DNA of 64,000 bases from Bradyrhizobium sp. AZCC 1693 (lineage in GTDB: Bacteria > Pseudomonadota > Alphaproteobacteria > Rhizobiales > Xanthobacteraceae): NCBI RefSeq assembly GCF_036924745.1, contig NZ_JAZHSD010000001.1, positions 2,108,001 to 2,172,000 on the forward strand. The letters are read 5' to 3'. Positions 8,753 through 18,473 of the stretch are shown piece after piece (within the stretch, counting starts at the first letter, position 1; the number at the start of each line of letters is the position of its first letter). The notes below the pieces were generated by a model. That model searched no databases and had not been told where the DNA came from. It worked only from the letters and a program-made list of their open reading frames with translations. The translations under genes and the position numbers were made by a program.

Positions 8753-10399
8753 ATGGCTTTTCGGGTCGCCGATCTAATCGTGGATGCCCTGATCGCACAT
8801 GGCGTCGACCGGGCATTTGGCGTGCCGGGCGAAAGCTTTCTTGCGCTCCTCGACGCTCTGTACGAACGCGACGAGATCGATCTCGTGACTTGCCGCCACG
8901 AGGGAAGCGCCAGTCTTGCCGCGGTCGCCGACGCCAAGCTCACCGGGCGCGCGGGTGTGGTGATGGCAAGCCGCGGTCCGGGCGCATCCAACGCGGCGCT
9001 TGGCCTGCATGTAGCTTCCCAGGAGGCCATACCCCTCGTACTGCTGGTTGGTCAGGTCGAGACGCCGGACCTCAATCGTGACGCAGTGCAGGAGATCGAC
9101 ATTGGGCGGACGTTCAGTGGCCTTGTTAAATGGTCCACTAGAATTAATTCAGCGGCCCAGGCGCCCGAGATGATGGCCCGCGCATTTTCGGCGGCGCTTA
9201 GCGGCACGCCCGGGCCAGTTGTGATCGAGCTTCCTCAAGACGTTCTTGAGATGGACGCCGGTCTGCTCTCCGCCAGAGTTCACGGCGTTGCACGAGCCGA
9301 GCCCAGTCGAACCGCCGTGGAACAGGCGGCCGTTTTGCTTGGCGACGCGGAGAGGCCGATTCTGCTGGTCGGAGGCGAGTGTCGCAGCGCGGCATTTCGC
9401 GAGGATCTGGTCGCATTGAGTGAGCACTGGAATGTGCCGGTCGCAGTCACCACCAAGATGCAAGATCAGTATCCGAACGACCACCGGCTCTGGATTGGGC
9501 ACCTTGGCTTCTTCATGTCGCCGGCTCACGTCGGACTCTTTGAGCGAGCGGATCTGATCGTTGCGGTCGGAACCCGGCTCGGCGACCTGTCTTCCCTGGG
9601 TTTTCGGTTTCCGCGCCAATTTCCGATGTCTCAGCCTCTGGTTCACGTCTACCCCGATCCGAACGCGATCGGGACTCACTTCCATACGGATCTTCCGATC
9701 GTGGCGTCGGCGCATCCCTTCTTGAGATCCTGGCTCGAGTTGCCGGTCGTCGCACGCGAGCGCGATGGGTGGATCGAAGCCGTGGCGAAAGCTCGGGAAG
9801 CGGTGCACGCATGGCCTGAACAGCGTATCCCCGGCGCTGACGTCCTTGGCCATGCGGTTGCGGCCATCGCCAAGCGTTTCCCGGCAGACGGTATCGTGAC
9901 GACCGACTCCGGCAACTTCGCCGCCTGGGTACACCGGATATTCCGCTTCAAGCCGTCAGCTCGACTGCTCGGCTCCGCCTGCGGTGCGATGGGCAGCGGC
10001 GTTCCTTCTGCATTGAGCGCGAGCCTTCGTTATCCAAATCGTCAGGTGATCGCGTTTTGCGGCGACGGCGGCTTTCTGATGACCGGGAACGAGTTGGCAA
10101 CTGCCGTTGCTCGCCGGCTCAATATGACGATCGTGATCTCCAACAACCAGTCGTACGGAACCATCCGTTCGCATCAGGAGAGAGCATTTCCGAAACGCCC
10201 CTGGGGTACGGACCTGTCCAACCCCGATTTTGCCGCCCTTGCCCGCGCGTTCGGCGCGCAGGGCCATACGATCACGAACGCAGCCCAGGCGGCCGAGGTC
10301 ATCGCGGAAGCAATGTCGGCAAACGGCCCCGTCGTGATCGAAGTTCGATCTGATGTACGCCAAACTATCGATCGCTCCCTCGTTGCGGCGTCCGGCTGA
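8753..10399 (+). CDS. ThDP-dependent enzyme, acetolactate-synthase-like
   Basis: A 548-residue three-domain ThDP enzyme: the N-terminal pyrimidine domain carries the catalytic Glu50 in CRHEGSASL, the middle domain lies around residues 190-320, and the ThDP/Mg motif starts at Gly437-Asp438-Gly439 and ends at the Asn pair 464-465. The family decarboxylates a 2-oxo acid and ligates the resulting activated aldehyde to another carbonyl, or releases it. It is too divergent for a clear call of anabolic IlvB, and no small regulatory subunit (ilvH) follows. It lies 32 bp after the aminotransferase, so it probably consumes or supplies the same 2-oxo acid. Oxalyl-CoA decarboxylase or a benzoylformate-type enzyme are alternatives. 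Confidence 0.82.
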   Translation: MAFRVADLIVDALIAHGVDRAFGVPGESFLALLDALYERDEIDLVTCRHEGSASLAAVADAKLTGRAGVVMASRGPGASNAALGLHVASQEAIPLVLLVGQVETPDLNRDAVQEIDIGRTFSGLVKWSTRINSAAQAPEMMARAFSAALSGTPGPVVIELPQDVLEMDAGLLSARVHGVARAEPSRTAVEQAAVLLGDAERPILLVGGECRSAAFREDLVALSEHWNVPVAVTTKMQDQYPNDHRLWIGHLGFFMSPAHVGLFERADLIVAVGTRLGDLSSLGFRFPRQFPMSQPLVHVYPDPNAIGTHFHTDLPIVASAHPFLRSWLELPVVARERDGWIEAVAKAREAVHAWPEQRIPGADVLGHAVAAIAKRFPADGIVTTDSGNFAAWVHRIFRFKPSARLLGSACGAMGSGVPSALSASLRYPNRQVIAFCGDGGFLMTGNELATAVARRLNMTIVISNNQSYGTIRSHQERAFPKRPWGTDLSNPDFAALARAFGAQGHTITNAAQAAEVIAEAMSANGPVVIEVRSDVRQTIDRSLVAASG

Positions 10400-10760
10400 G
10401 TCTCAGAATTCCCTGATAGTCTGAATTTTCAAGAAGCAACGAAGGCGCCGGCGCGCCCAGTCTGGCGGCTTGGCCCGTTCGGTCGTCGAGATTCATCCGG
10501 AGTTGGGTCTTTGTACAAGCAGCAGGGATCAAAGGGCAGCTCGCATTCTAACTTCAGACCTGGCCTGAGGTGCCTCTTTGGAGGTAACCCCGCGTTGAGC
10601 GATCCGTTGGGCGCACTGCAAAAAGCTACTTGCGGCAAAGTGGCCCCTTCAGTTTTTTTGGGATAATCTGATTTTGCGGGTCCCGGAATAGCAGCCGCTC
10701 CTGGCGACATCGGGATGCTTTTGAAGCCGTGCATGCTCATTCAATCCGTGGAGATCATCG
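10400..10760. other. Intergenic region, no gene seen
   Basis: No reading frame here has recognisable protein features. The only structure I can point to is a possible terminator around 10609-10659, listed separately. A GGAG about 9 nt before 10761 serves the following cupin gene. Confidence 0.6.
10609..10659 (+). terminator. Possible intrinsic terminator downstream of the ThDP gene
   Basis: GGGC(g)CACT at 10609-10617 can pair with AGTGGCCC at 10639-10646, and seven T residues follow at 10653-10659. The stem has a bulge and a long loop and lies about 210 nt after the stop codon, so this is tentative. If real, it marks the end of the rightward biosynthetic transcription unit. Confidence 0.35.
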
Positions 10761-11243
10761 ATGTCGCTTGCGCTTATTGAAGCCGCCCATTGCAATGTGG
10801 ATCTCAAACCGTCGCCGATCGAGCCATCCTGGATCCTCGAGGGCAATCCGGAAGCCCGCTCGCGCGAGCTGTCGACCAGCGCATGCGGCACTACCAAGAC
10901 CCTGATCTGGTCCTGCACCGAGGGCAAGTTCAACTGGTACTACGATGTCGACGAAACCATCATGATCCTCGAAGGATCGATCGTTCTCGAGAGCGAGGGC
11001 ATGCCGCCAAGGCGCTATGGCGTCGGTGACGTGATCCTGTTCCGCCACGGTGCGCACGTCAAATGGCATGTCGAGAGCTATGTGAAGAAGATCGCCTTCT
11101 TCCGCCAGACCATCCCGTTCGGACTGGGCTTCGCCATTCGCGCCATCAACAAGCTCAAGCGGATGGTCTTCGTGCCCGGCGGGCGTCGTTCCGCGCTGCC
11201 ACTCCAGCCCGCTTTTCGTGGCGGCGCAAAACACACAACGTGA
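10761..11243 (+). CDS. Small cupin-domain protein
   Basis: A 160-residue protein with a single cupin fold of the DUF861/ethanolamine-utilisation-like type: GKFNWYYDVDETIMILEGSI, then GVGDVILFRHGAHVKWHVE. The first cupin motif lacks the classic HxH pair and reads DVDET, as in DUF861 members. A C-terminal extension (RAINKLKRMVFVPGG) is basic. The ATG at 10761 follows GTGGAG. The function is unknown; such proteins bind small carboxylates or act as isomerases or sensors. It stands alone between the ThDP gene and the NYN gene, with a 361-bp gap upstream, so it may be a separate unit. Confidence 0.75.
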   Translation: MSLALIEAAHCNVDLKPSPIEPSWILEGNPEARSRELSTSACGTTKTLIWSCTEGKFNWYYDVDETIMILEGSIVLESEGMPPRRYGVGDVILFRHGAHVKWHVESYVKKIAFFRQTIPFGLGFAIRAINKLKRMVFVPGGRRSALPLQPAFRGGAKHTT

Positions 11244-11290
11244 ACTGATGTCTCCAATGCCTTGCTATCCGATTTGGGAGCCATGACTGA

Positions 11291-11884
11291 ATGTCATCCA
11301 GCTGTACCAAGATCGCACTCCTTATCGATGGCGCCAATCTTCATGCGACCAGCAAGACGCTCGGTTTCGATGTGGATTACAAGCTGCTGCTCAAGGAATT
11401 CCAAGGCCGCGGCACGGTACTTCGCGCGTTCTACTACACCGCGATCATCGAGGATCAGGAATATTCGTCGATCCGTCCCTTGATCGATTGGCTCGACTAC
11501 AACGGCTATACTGTGGTCACCAAGGCGGTCAAGGAGTTCACCGACGCCAGCGGCCATCGCAGGATGAAGGGCAGCATGGACATCGAACTCGCTGTTGATG
11601 CCATGGAGATTTCCGAGCATATCGATCATATGGTTCTTTTCTCGGGCGACAGTGACTTCCGCCCGCTGGTGGAGGCAATGCAACGTCGAGGGGTTCGCGT
11701 CACCGTCGTCTCAACCATTGCCAGCCATCCTCCGATGATCGCCGATGAACTTCGGCGTCAGGCCGACGCTTTCATCGATCTCATGGATTTGAAGCCCAAG
11801 CTTGGCCGCGACCCGTCCGAGCGGCCGGCCTCGCGCGAGCCGCGCCATCACGCGTTACACTTGCAACGCGACCACGAAAGCTGA
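11291..11884 (+). CDS. NYN-domain protein (LabA/DUF88, PIN-like ribonuclease fold)
   Basis: A 197-residue protein. The N-terminal IALLIDGANLH, the central KGSMDIELAVDAME and HMVLFSGDSDFRPLVEAMQRRG give the conserved acidic set (Asp in LIDGAN, Asp in MDIELAVD, Asp-Ser-Asp in SGDSDF) of the NYN/LabA family. These domains have a PIN-like fold and are predicted metal-dependent nucleases. The C-terminal 40 residues are rich in Arg, Pro and His and are probably disordered. It has no visible link to the flanking sulfur amino acid genes and is common as a stand-alone gene in Bradyrhizobium-type genomes. Cellular role: RNA turnover by analogy only. Confidence 0.88.
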   Translation: MSSSCTKIALLIDGANLHATSKTLGFDVDYKLLLKEFQGRGTVLRAFYYTAIIEDQEYSSIRPLIDWLDYNGYTVVTKAVKEFTDASGHRRMKGSMDIELAVDAMEISEHIDHMVLFSGDSDFRPLVEAMQRRGVRVTVVSTIASHPPMIADELRRQADAFIDLMDLKPKLGRDPSERPASREPRHHALHLQRDHES

Positions 11885-12530
11885 CAACGACCTCCAACGA
11901 TCAAGGACGCCCACTGCGCGGAGAAGCCTTGGGTGGGCTTTCGCGTCTGCAAAAAAGATCCCGACGCGGAAACCCGGTCGCTCTTATCATTTTGCAATCA
12001 GCGTGGACGATTCCTGGAATGAAAAGACCGCAGGCATTTTCGCGCTGCGGCCTACCGGGCTCAAATACGTTTGTATAAAAACGCTCGATCCGCCATCCCA
12101 GTTCACCGAACATTGACCCGAATATCTTCGAGTGTGGAGTCGCAAATGCTGTTCCAGACAAGGAACACATCGGGTGTTGCGCAACGGAAACAGCATCAGG
12201 GACGAACGCCTGCTCCGCTGGTGGAGGAGATCCGTGCCAAGGCATTGAAGGTTGCGATTGACGCTTGACAGCCGCTCGTGTCCGCGCGCCCCCGGAAGCG
12301 GACCAGGCGCGGCCTTACCTGCTGCAGCTCCGACCACAAAGCAGCCAGCAGACCGGGATGAGCGTTACGAACTCCGCTTCGGGCGCAGTGAAATCAGTCC
12401 CGAAAGTTGCTACGCTGCCTGCAACGTTAGCTGGAGCCGTTGGATGCCGTCGCATCCACCACTCCGATCGCCTCGCCATTGCGGACCTCCAACGCAGTGC
12501 GACCTTCCAAATCCCGACAGCGAGACAGCC
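11885..12530. other. Long intergenic region with a gene remnant
   Basis: This 646-bp stretch has no intact gene. The only recognisable coding trace is a fragment of an ABC transporter ATPase C-terminus at 12218-12268 (separate entry). The rest has open frames without family features, consistent with decayed sequence. Confidence 0.55.
12218..12268 (+). pseudogene. Remnant of an ABC transporter ATPase C-terminus
   Basis: The bases encode [16 protein letters not shown] followed by TGA. The intact ATPase ending at 23290 encodes LVEEIRAEALKVAVDA and TGA, so 14 of 16 residues are identical. Similarity continues about 20 bp past the stop (CAGCCGCTCGTGTCCG versus CGGCCGCCCGCGTGCCG). Nothing upstream here looks like the rest of the ATPase. 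I read this as the tail of a paralogous NitT/TauT-type ABC operon that was otherwise deleted, just upstream of the PLP gene at 12531. Confidence 0.7.
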
Positions 12531-13814
12531 ATGGTGAAACCATTTCCATCGAAGACTCACATCGGCAACCACATGCTGCATCCCGAAACGCTGATGCTGA
12601 ACTACGGCTACGATCCGCAACTGTCGGAAGGAGCCGTCAAACCACCGGTCTTCCTGACCTCGACCTTCGTCTTCAAGACCGCCGAAGACGGACAGGACTT
12701 CTTCGATTTCGTCTCAGGTCGTCGCGAGCCTCCCGAGGGGATGGGCGCCGGTCTGGTTTACTCGCGTTTCAATCATCCCAACAGCGAGATCGTCGAGGAC
12801 AGGCTCTCCGTCTACGAGCGCGCCGAGAATTGCGCGCTGTTCTCTTCGGGCATGGCCGCGATTTCGACCACGATCCTGGCTTTTGTTCGTCCCGGCGACG
12901 TCATTCTACACTCTCAACCGCTGTACGGCGGAACGGAGACGCTGTTTGCGAAGACGCTTGCGCGCCTGTCCATCGGCGCCGTGGGCTTTTCCGATGGCAT
13001 CGACGAAACCGCGGTCAGAGCGGCAGCGGAGGAAGCCATGCGCAAAGGCCGGGTTACGATGATTTTCATTGAGACGCCGGCCAATCCCACCAACGGCCTG
13101 GTCGACATAGCGATGACCCGCCGCGTCGCCGAGATGATCGGCCGGACCCAGGGGAACACGCCGATCATCGCATGCGACAATACTTTGCTCGGGCCGGTGT
13201 TTCAGAGGCCGATCGAGCACGGCGCGGATCTTTCGTTGTACTCACTTACCAAATATATCGGCGGACATTCCGACTTGATCGCAGGTGCTGCGCTCGGCTC
13301 AAAGACGCTTATGAAGGAAGTCAAAGCGCTGCGAGGCGCGATTGGCACCCAACTGGACCCCCATTCCTGCTGGATGATCAGCCGGTCGCTCGAAACACTG
13401 AGCATCCGCATGGAGAAAGCTGACGGAAACGCGCGGCTCGTCGCAGATTACCTGCGCGATCATCCCAAAGTGGCGCATGTCCATTACCTTGCTCACCACG
13501 ATGAGATGTCTCCCGCCGGCCGCCTGTTTGCAAAGCAATGCACCGGTGCCGGCTCCACATTCTCGTTCGACATTGTCGGCGGCCAAGCCGCCGCATTCAA
13601 ATTCCTGAACGCGCTGCAGATCTTCAAGCTGGCCGTGAGCCTGGGCGGCACCGAATCGCTTGCCAGCCTGCCCGCAAGCATGACCCACTCCGGCGTTCCG
13701 GCTGACATCCGCCAAAAAATAGGCGTTCTCGACTGCACGATCCGGCTCTCGATCGGCATCGAACACCCATCCGATCTGATTGCGGACCTCGCGCAGGCCT
13801 TGAACGCGGCATAG
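12531..13814 (+). CDS. Cystathionine gamma-synthase / methionine gamma-lyase-type PLP enzyme
   Basis: A 427-residue Cys/Met metabolism PLP enzyme, distinct from the one at 4445. Key segments are [49 protein letters not shown] and the PLP lysine in [13 protein letters not shown]. Its N-terminal extension [23 protein letters not shown] is typical of the larger cystathionine gamma-synthase-family proteins of alphaproteobacteria. Family reactions are gamma-replacement on an O-acylhomoserine or gamma-elimination of methionine. It could split methionine or join cysteine to homoserine. No operon partner is close: 646 bp of decayed sequence lies upstream, and the hut genes downstream are convergent. 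The ATG at 12531 is preferred; an in-frame extension upstream to 12252 has no family support. Confidence 0.87.
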   Translation: MVKPFPSKTHIGNHMLHPETLMLNYGYDPQLSEGAVKPPVFLTSTFVFKTAEDGQDFFDFVSGRREPPEGMGAGLVYSRFNHPNSEIVEDRLSVYERAENCALFSSGMAAISTTILAFVRPGDVILHSQPLYGGTETLFAKTLARLSIGAVGFSDGIDETAVRAAAEEAMRKGRVTMIFIETPANPTNGLVDIAMTRRVAEMIGRTQGNTPIIACDNTLLGPVFQRPIEHGADLSLYSLTKYIGGHSDLIAGAALGSKTLMKEVKALRGAIGTQLDPHSCWMISRSLETLSIRMEKADGNARLVADYLRDHPKVAHVHYLAHHDEMSPAGRLFAKQCTGAGSTFSFDIVGGQAAAFKFLNALQIFKLAVSLGGTESLASLPASMTHSGVPADIRQKIGVLDCTIRLSIGIEHPSDLIADLAQALNAA

Positions 13815-13923
13815 CTGCATCGCCGCAGAAATTGGATTGCCCGCCCGCTTCGGCGAGCCAGCCAAAAAGCATGCCGATCCCGCCGCGATCGATCAGGGGC
13901 TGAACGGTAACGCCTACATCCTG

Positions 13924-15594
13924 CTACGATGCCAGCCCAGGCAGATCGAGCCCGTTGGCGCGGGCGCACTCAATCGCACTTTCGTAGCCTGCATCGGCAT
14001 GACGCATGACCCCCGACGCCGGGTCGTTCCAAAGCACCCGCTCGATACGGCGCCCAGCCTCCGGCGTTCCGTCGGCGACAATCACCATGCCGGCGTGCTG
14101 CGAATAGCCGATCCCGACGCCGCCGCCGTGATGCAGCGACACCCACGTCGCCCCGGAGGCACAGTTGAGCAACGCATTGATGAGCGGCCAGTCGGACACC
14201 GCATCCGAGCCGTCCCGCATCGCTTCGGTTTCACGGTTCGGGCTCGCCACCGAGCCACTGTCGAGATGATCGCGACCGATGACGATCGGCGCCTTCAGTT
14301 CGCCACGCGCCACCATTTCATTGAACGCCAGGCCCAGCCGATGCCGATCGCCAAGCCCGACCCAGCAGATCCGCGCCGGCAGGCCCTGAAACTTGATCCG
14401 TGCCTTCGCCATATCCAGCCAGTTGTGAAGATGCCTGTCGTGCGGCATCAGCTCCTTCACCTTGGCATCGGTGCGGAAGATGTCTTCGGGATCGCCTGAG
14501 AGCGCCGCCCACCGGAATGGCCCGACGCCGCGGCAAAACAGCGGACGGATGTAGGCCGGGACGAAGCCGGGGAAGTCGAACGCGTTTTTCAATCCCATGT
14601 CCTTCGCCATCTGGCGGATGTTGTTGCCATAGTCGAGCGTGGGAATGCCCTGGGCGTGAAAATCCAGCATGGCCTGGACATGGCCGACCATGGAAGTCTT
14701 GGCCGCCGCTTCAACCGCTTTCGGATCGGCGCTGCGTCTTACCTCCCACTCGGCGAGTGTCCATCCCTTCGGCAGATAACCGTTGATCGGATCGTGCGCG
14801 CTGGTCTGGTCGGTGACGATGTCCGGCTTCACGCCACGGCGCACCAGCTCGGGGAAAATATCGGCGGCATTGCCAAGGAAGCCGACCGAGACCGGTTTCC
14901 TGCTCTCGGTTGCCTGTTCCATCACCGCAAGCGCCTCATCAAGGGTGCTGGCCTGCCGGTCGAGATAACCGGTACGCAGCCGCATCTCGATACGGCTCGG
15001 CTGGCACTCGATCGCGAGCATCGACGCTCCGGCCATCGTCGCAGCAAGGGGCTGGGCGCCACCCATGCCGCCGAGCCCGGCGGTCAGGATCCACTTGCCC
15101 GCCAGGCTGCCGCCGTAATGACGTCGGCCCACCTCGACAAAGGTTTCGTAGGTGCCCTGCACAATGCCCTGGCTGCCGATGTAGATCCATGATCCGGCCG
15201 TCATCTGACCGAACATCATCAACCCCTGCCTGTCCAGGTCGTTGAAGTGATCGAGCGTCGCCCAGTGCGGCACCAGATTCGAATTCGCGATCAGCACGCG
15301 CGGCGCATCGGGATGGGTACGGAAAATTCCGACCGGCTTGCCCGACTGCACCACCAGCGTCTGGTCGGCCTCGAGCTTGCGCAACGAGGCAACGATCCGG
15401 TCAAAACTGTCCCAGTCGCGGGCTGCGCGGCCGATGCCGCCATAGACGACGAGTTCGCTCGGTCGTTCGGCGACATCAGGATCGAGATTGTTCATCAGCA
15501 TCCGGAGCGGCGCTTCCGTCAACCAGCTCTTGGCGCTGATCTCGGAACCGCGGGGCGCGCGGATCGTACGCTCGTTGTCCAGTCGGCGGTTCAT
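13924..15594 (-). CDS. hutU: Urocanate hydratase
   Basis: A 556-residue urocanase that converts urocanate to imidazolone propionate using tightly bound NAD+ as electrophile. Diagnostic segments are [53 protein letters not shown] and [20 protein letters not shown], which includes the active-site cysteine. Length is normal for the family. The start codon overlaps the hutH stop by 4 bp (15591-15594), so translation is probably coupled. It is the last gene of the leftward hutI-hutH-hutU operon. Confidence 0.98.
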   Translation of the reverse strand: MNRRLDNERTIRAPRGSEISAKSWLTEAPLRMLMNNLDPDVAERPSELVVYGGIGRAARDWDSFDRIVASLRKLEADQTLVVQSGKPVGIFRTHPDAPRVLIANSNLVPHWATLDHFNDLDRQGLMMFGQMTAGSWIYIGSQGIVQGTYETFVEVGRRHYGGSLAGKWILTAGLGGMGGAQPLAATMAGASMLAIECQPSRIEMRLRTGYLDRQASTLDEALAVMEQATESRKPVSVGFLGNAADIFPELVRRGVKPDIVTDQTSAHDPINGYLPKGWTLAEWEVRRSADPKAVEAAAKTSMVGHVQAMLDFHAQGIPTLDYGNNIRQMAKDMGLKNAFDFPGFVPAYIRPLFCRGVGPFRWAALSGDPEDIFRTDAKVKELMPHDRHLHNWLDMAKARIKFQGLPARICWVGLGDRHRLGLAFNEMVARGELKAPIVIGRDHLDSGSVASPNRETEAMRDGSDAVSDWPLINALLNCASGATWVSLHHGGGVGIGYSQHAGMVIVADGTPEAGRRIERVLWNDPASGVMRHADAGYESAIECARANGLDLPGLAS

Positions 15595-17168
15595 GACAGA
15601 TGACCTCTCTCGGCAAGTCTTGGAAACGGGTTGTTCTTGAGCATCGACATCGCGGCGGCCGGCAATGCGCCGGCTGCGACCAGCGCCGTTGCCTTTGCGA
15701 GATCATCGGCCATATAGCGATCGCCACCGAGCGCCGGCACCTGCTCGCGCAACACCGCAATTACCGACGCAAGCGCAGGGCTGGTCGTATGTGGCGCGCG
15801 CAACCCGATGCCTTGCGCCGCAACCAGCAGCTCGATGCCGAGAATAGCGGCAAGGTTGTCCGCCATGTCAGACAAACGGCGCGCCCCGTGCGCGGCCATC
15901 GACACATGATCTTCCTGGTTGGCGCTGGTCGGCGTCGAATCGATCGAGCAGGCCGCGGCGCGCTGCTTGTTCTCGGCATAGAGGGCTGCCGCCGTCACCT
16001 CCGCAATCATGAAGCCGGAGTTGAGGCCGGGATCAGGCGTCAGGAACGGCGGTAAGCCGAAGTTCAGCGCGGGATCGACCAGTGTGGCAATGCGCCGCTC
16101 GCTGATCGCACCGATCTCGGACAACGCCAATGCGATCTGGTCGGCGGCGAATGCGACCGGCTCGGCGTGAAAATTTCCACCCGAGACGATCTCGCCGCTC
16201 TCAACCAGCACCAGCGGATTATCGGTGACGGCGTTGGCCTCGATCGTCAGAGTGCGGGCGGCTTGCGTCAACAGGTCAAGCGCCGCGCCGGCCACCTGCG
16301 GCTGACAGCGCAGGCAGTAGGGATCCTGCACGCGCTCGTCGCCTTCGAGATGCGACATGCGGATGTCGCTGCCTTCCAGCAACGCTGTCAAGGCGACACC
16401 GGCGGCGATTTGTCCGTCATGCCCGCGTAGTCGCTGGATCTCCGGGCGGAACGGCGCCGTCGAAGCCATGGCCGCGTCGACCGACAAGGCGCCCGTCACC
16501 AGCGCCGTGCACGCCAGGCCATGGGCGCGCAGCAACCCGGAAATGGCATAGGCCGTCGAAAACTGCGTACCGTTGATCAAGGCGAGGCCTTCCTTCGGCC
16601 CCAGGGTGATCGGCGCGAGATCGGCCGCGGCCAGCGCATCGCGGCCCGGCACAGCCTTGCCGTCGACAAGCGCCTGCCCCTCGCCGATCATGACGGCGGT
16701 CATATGCGCAAGCGGCGCCAGATCACCGGATGCCCCGACCGATCCCTGCTGCGGCACCAGCGGACAAATGCCGCGCGCCAGCATGGCCTGGAGCTGCTCG
16801 AGGATTTCGCGGCGCACGCCCGACGCGCCCCGCCCCAATGAGATGATCTTCAGCGCCATCATCAGGCGCACGATCGGTTCCGGCGTGGGCGGCCCTACCC
16901 CGCAGCAATGCGACACAATGAGATTGCGTTGGAGCAGCGTGGTCTGATCCGGCGGAATGCGTTTCGACGCCAGTTTTCCAAAGCCTGTGTTGATGCCGTA
17001 AACCGGAACGTCAGAGCGCGCGGCCTGCGCCACAATGGCCGATGCTGCCTCCACGCGCGGCCAGAAGACCGGATCGAGTACGACGGCCGCGCCTGCAAGT
17101 ACCTGCGCCAGTTCGTCGAGGCTGACCGCTCCGGGCGAAACGACAATGGATGCGTCCCGGTCGCTCAT
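15591..17168 (-). CDS. hutH: Histidine ammonia-lyase
   Basis: A 525-residue cytosolic lyase that deaminates L-histidine to urocanate. The self-cyclising Ala-Ser-Gly that forms the MIO electrophile is present in [25 protein letters not shown] and [13 protein letters not shown] are also diagnostic. The ATG at 17168 follows TGGAGGGGGCA and overlaps the hutI stop by 4 bp; an upstream GTG at 17180 is an alternative. It catalyses the first step of the histidine pathway encoded here. Confidence 0.98.
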   Translation of the reverse strand: MSDRDASIVVSPGAVSLDELAQVLAGAAVVLDPVFWPRVEAASAIVAQAARSDVPVYGINTGFGKLASKRIPPDQTTLLQRNLIVSHCCGVGPPTPEPIVRLMMALKIISLGRGASGVRREILEQLQAMLARGICPLVPQQGSVGASGDLAPLAHMTAVMIGEGQALVDGKAVPGRDALAAADLAPITLGPKEGLALINGTQFSTAYAISGLLRAHGLACTALVTGALSVDAAMASTAPFRPEIQRLRGHDGQIAAGVALTALLEGSDIRMSHLEGDERVQDPYCLRCQPQVAGAALDLLTQAARTLTIEANAVTDNPLVLVESGEIVSGGNFHAEPVAFAADQIALALSEIGAISERRIATLVDPALNFGLPPFLTPDPGLNSGFMIAEVTAAALYAENKQRAAACSIDSTPTSANQEDHVSMAAHGARRLSDMADNLAAILGIELLVAAQGIGLRAPHTTSPALASVIAVLREQVPALGGDRYMADDLAKATALVAAGALPAAAMSMLKNNPFPRLAERGHLS

Positions 17169-18379
17169 TGCCCCCTCCACACCCGGCGGTGCAGCGGATT
17201 GAAACCCATCCGGTAAATCAGCTCGGCGGGCCGGTCGATATCCCAGATCGCGAGATCACACCATTTGCCGGCCTCGAGCGTACCGGTCTCACCGAGAAGG
17301 CCCAGCGCGCGCGCACCTTCCCGCGTCACGCCGGCGAGGCATTCGGCAACAGTCATCCGGAACAGCGTCGCGCCCATATTCATGGCCAGTAGAAGCGACG
17401 TCAGCGGCGAGCTGCCGGGATTGCAGTCGGTAGCCAGCGCCATGTTCACGCCGTGGGCGCGGAACAGCTCGACCGGCGGCTTCATCGTCTCGCGAATGAA
17501 ATAAAATGCGCCCGGCAGAAGCACGGCTACTGTACCCGCCCGCGCCATGGCCGCGACGCCGGCCTCGTCGGTGTGCTCGAGGTGATCGGCGGACAAAGCT
17601 GAGAATTCCGAAGCAAGCGCCGCGCCGCCGAGGTTCGACAACTGGTCCGCATGCAATTTGACCGGCAGTCCAAGCGCCTTTGCCGCACGAAACACCCGCG
17701 CCGTTTGATCTTTCGAAAAAGCGATGCCCTCCATGAAGGCGTCGACTGCGTCTGCAAGTCCGGCCTGCGCCACCGCCGGCAGCATCTCGCGGCAAACAAG
17801 GTCGATGTATCGATCCTTGTCCCCATCGGCTTCGGGCGGCAGGGCATGCGCGCCCAGAAACGACGTCCGGATACTGACCGGCCGGCTGCGGCCCACCGCG
17901 CGTGCGGCTGACAATTGTCGCATCTCGGTTTCCGTGTTCAGCCCGTAGCCGGATTTGATCTCGACTGTCGTTACGCCCTCGCCGATCAGGGCGTCGAGCC
18001 GCGGCAGCGCCCCGGCAACAAGTTCAGCCTCACTGGAGCCCCGTGTCGCAGCGACGGTCGAAACAATGCCGCCGCCCGCGCGCGCGATCTCTTCGTAGCT
18101 TGCACCCTGCAACCGCAGCTCGAACTCATGGGCGCGGTTTCCACCGAAAACCAGATGGGTATGACAATCGACCAGTCCGGGCGTGATCCACCGCCCGCCG
18201 CAATCGATCCGTTCAGCCGCGTCGGCGTCAGATGGAAAGTCGGAATGGCTGCCGGCAAAGGCGATGCGGCCATCCCGCGCGGCAATCACGCCACGCTCGA
18301 TCACGCCGAGGTCGGGCAGATCCTCCCGAACGGTGGCGAGCCGGGCGTTATGCCAGATTCGATCGAAGCGCTCGGCCAT
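17165..18379 (-). CDS. hutI: Imidazolonepropionase
   Basis: A 404-residue amidohydrolase-superfamily metalloenzyme that opens imidazolone propionate to N-formimidoyl-glutamate. The metal site begins with [42 protein letters not shown] and ATDCNPGSS complete the family set. The start at 18379 has GAGGGAAA about 8 nt upstream. It is the first gene of the leftward operon, and its 5' end faces hutF across a 94-bp regulatory region. Confidence 0.97.
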   Translation of the reverse strand: MAERFDRIWHNARLATVREDLPDLGVIERGVIAARDGRIAFAGSHSDFPSDADAAERIDCGGRWITPGLVDCHTHLVFGGNRAHEFELRLQGASYEEIARAGGGIVSTVAATRGSSEAELVAGALPRLDALIGEGVTTVEIKSGYGLNTETEMRQLSAARAVGRSRPVSIRTSFLGAHALPPEADGDKDRYIDLVCREMLPAVAQAGLADAVDAFMEGIAFSKDQTARVFRAAKALGLPVKLHADQLSNLGGAALASEFSALSADHLEHTDEAGVAAMARAGTVAVLLPGAFYFIRETMKPPVELFRAHGVNMALATDCNPGSSPLTSLLLAMNMGATLFRMTVAECLAGVTREGARALGLLGETGTLEAGKWCDLAIWDIDRPAELIYRMGFNPLHRRVWRGQ

Positions 18380-18473
18380 GCAGCATTTCCCTCAAGGGCA
18401 GAAACTTGACGGGGGTATCAATATGTCTATACATATTCCCGTGTCGGTGTTCTGTCCACCCGGTTTGGCAAAC
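18380..18473. promoter_or_regulatory. Divergent hutI/hutF control region with HutC-like operator
   Basis: The palindrome ATATGT-CTAT-ACATAT at 18421-18436 has perfect 6-bp arms and resembles the TGTATA-type operators of HutC (GntR family). TTGACG at 18406-18411 with TATACA at 18428-18433 (16-bp spacer) forms a plausible promoter toward hutF, with the operator covering its -10 element. Binding by the HutC encoded at 19829 would block hutF and probably hutIHU; in known hut systems urocanate releases HutC. Confidence 0.7.

Noticed and set aside
10609..10659. T-run after the ThDP gene as a firm terminator
   Set aside because: The stem is bulged with a long loop and lies 210 nt after the stop, so I kept it only as a low-confidence feature.
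12252..12530. Long N-terminal extension of the PLP enzyme at 12531
   Set aside because: The extra 93 residues look random and relatives start near MVKPFPSK. The stretch is non-coding or decayed DNA.
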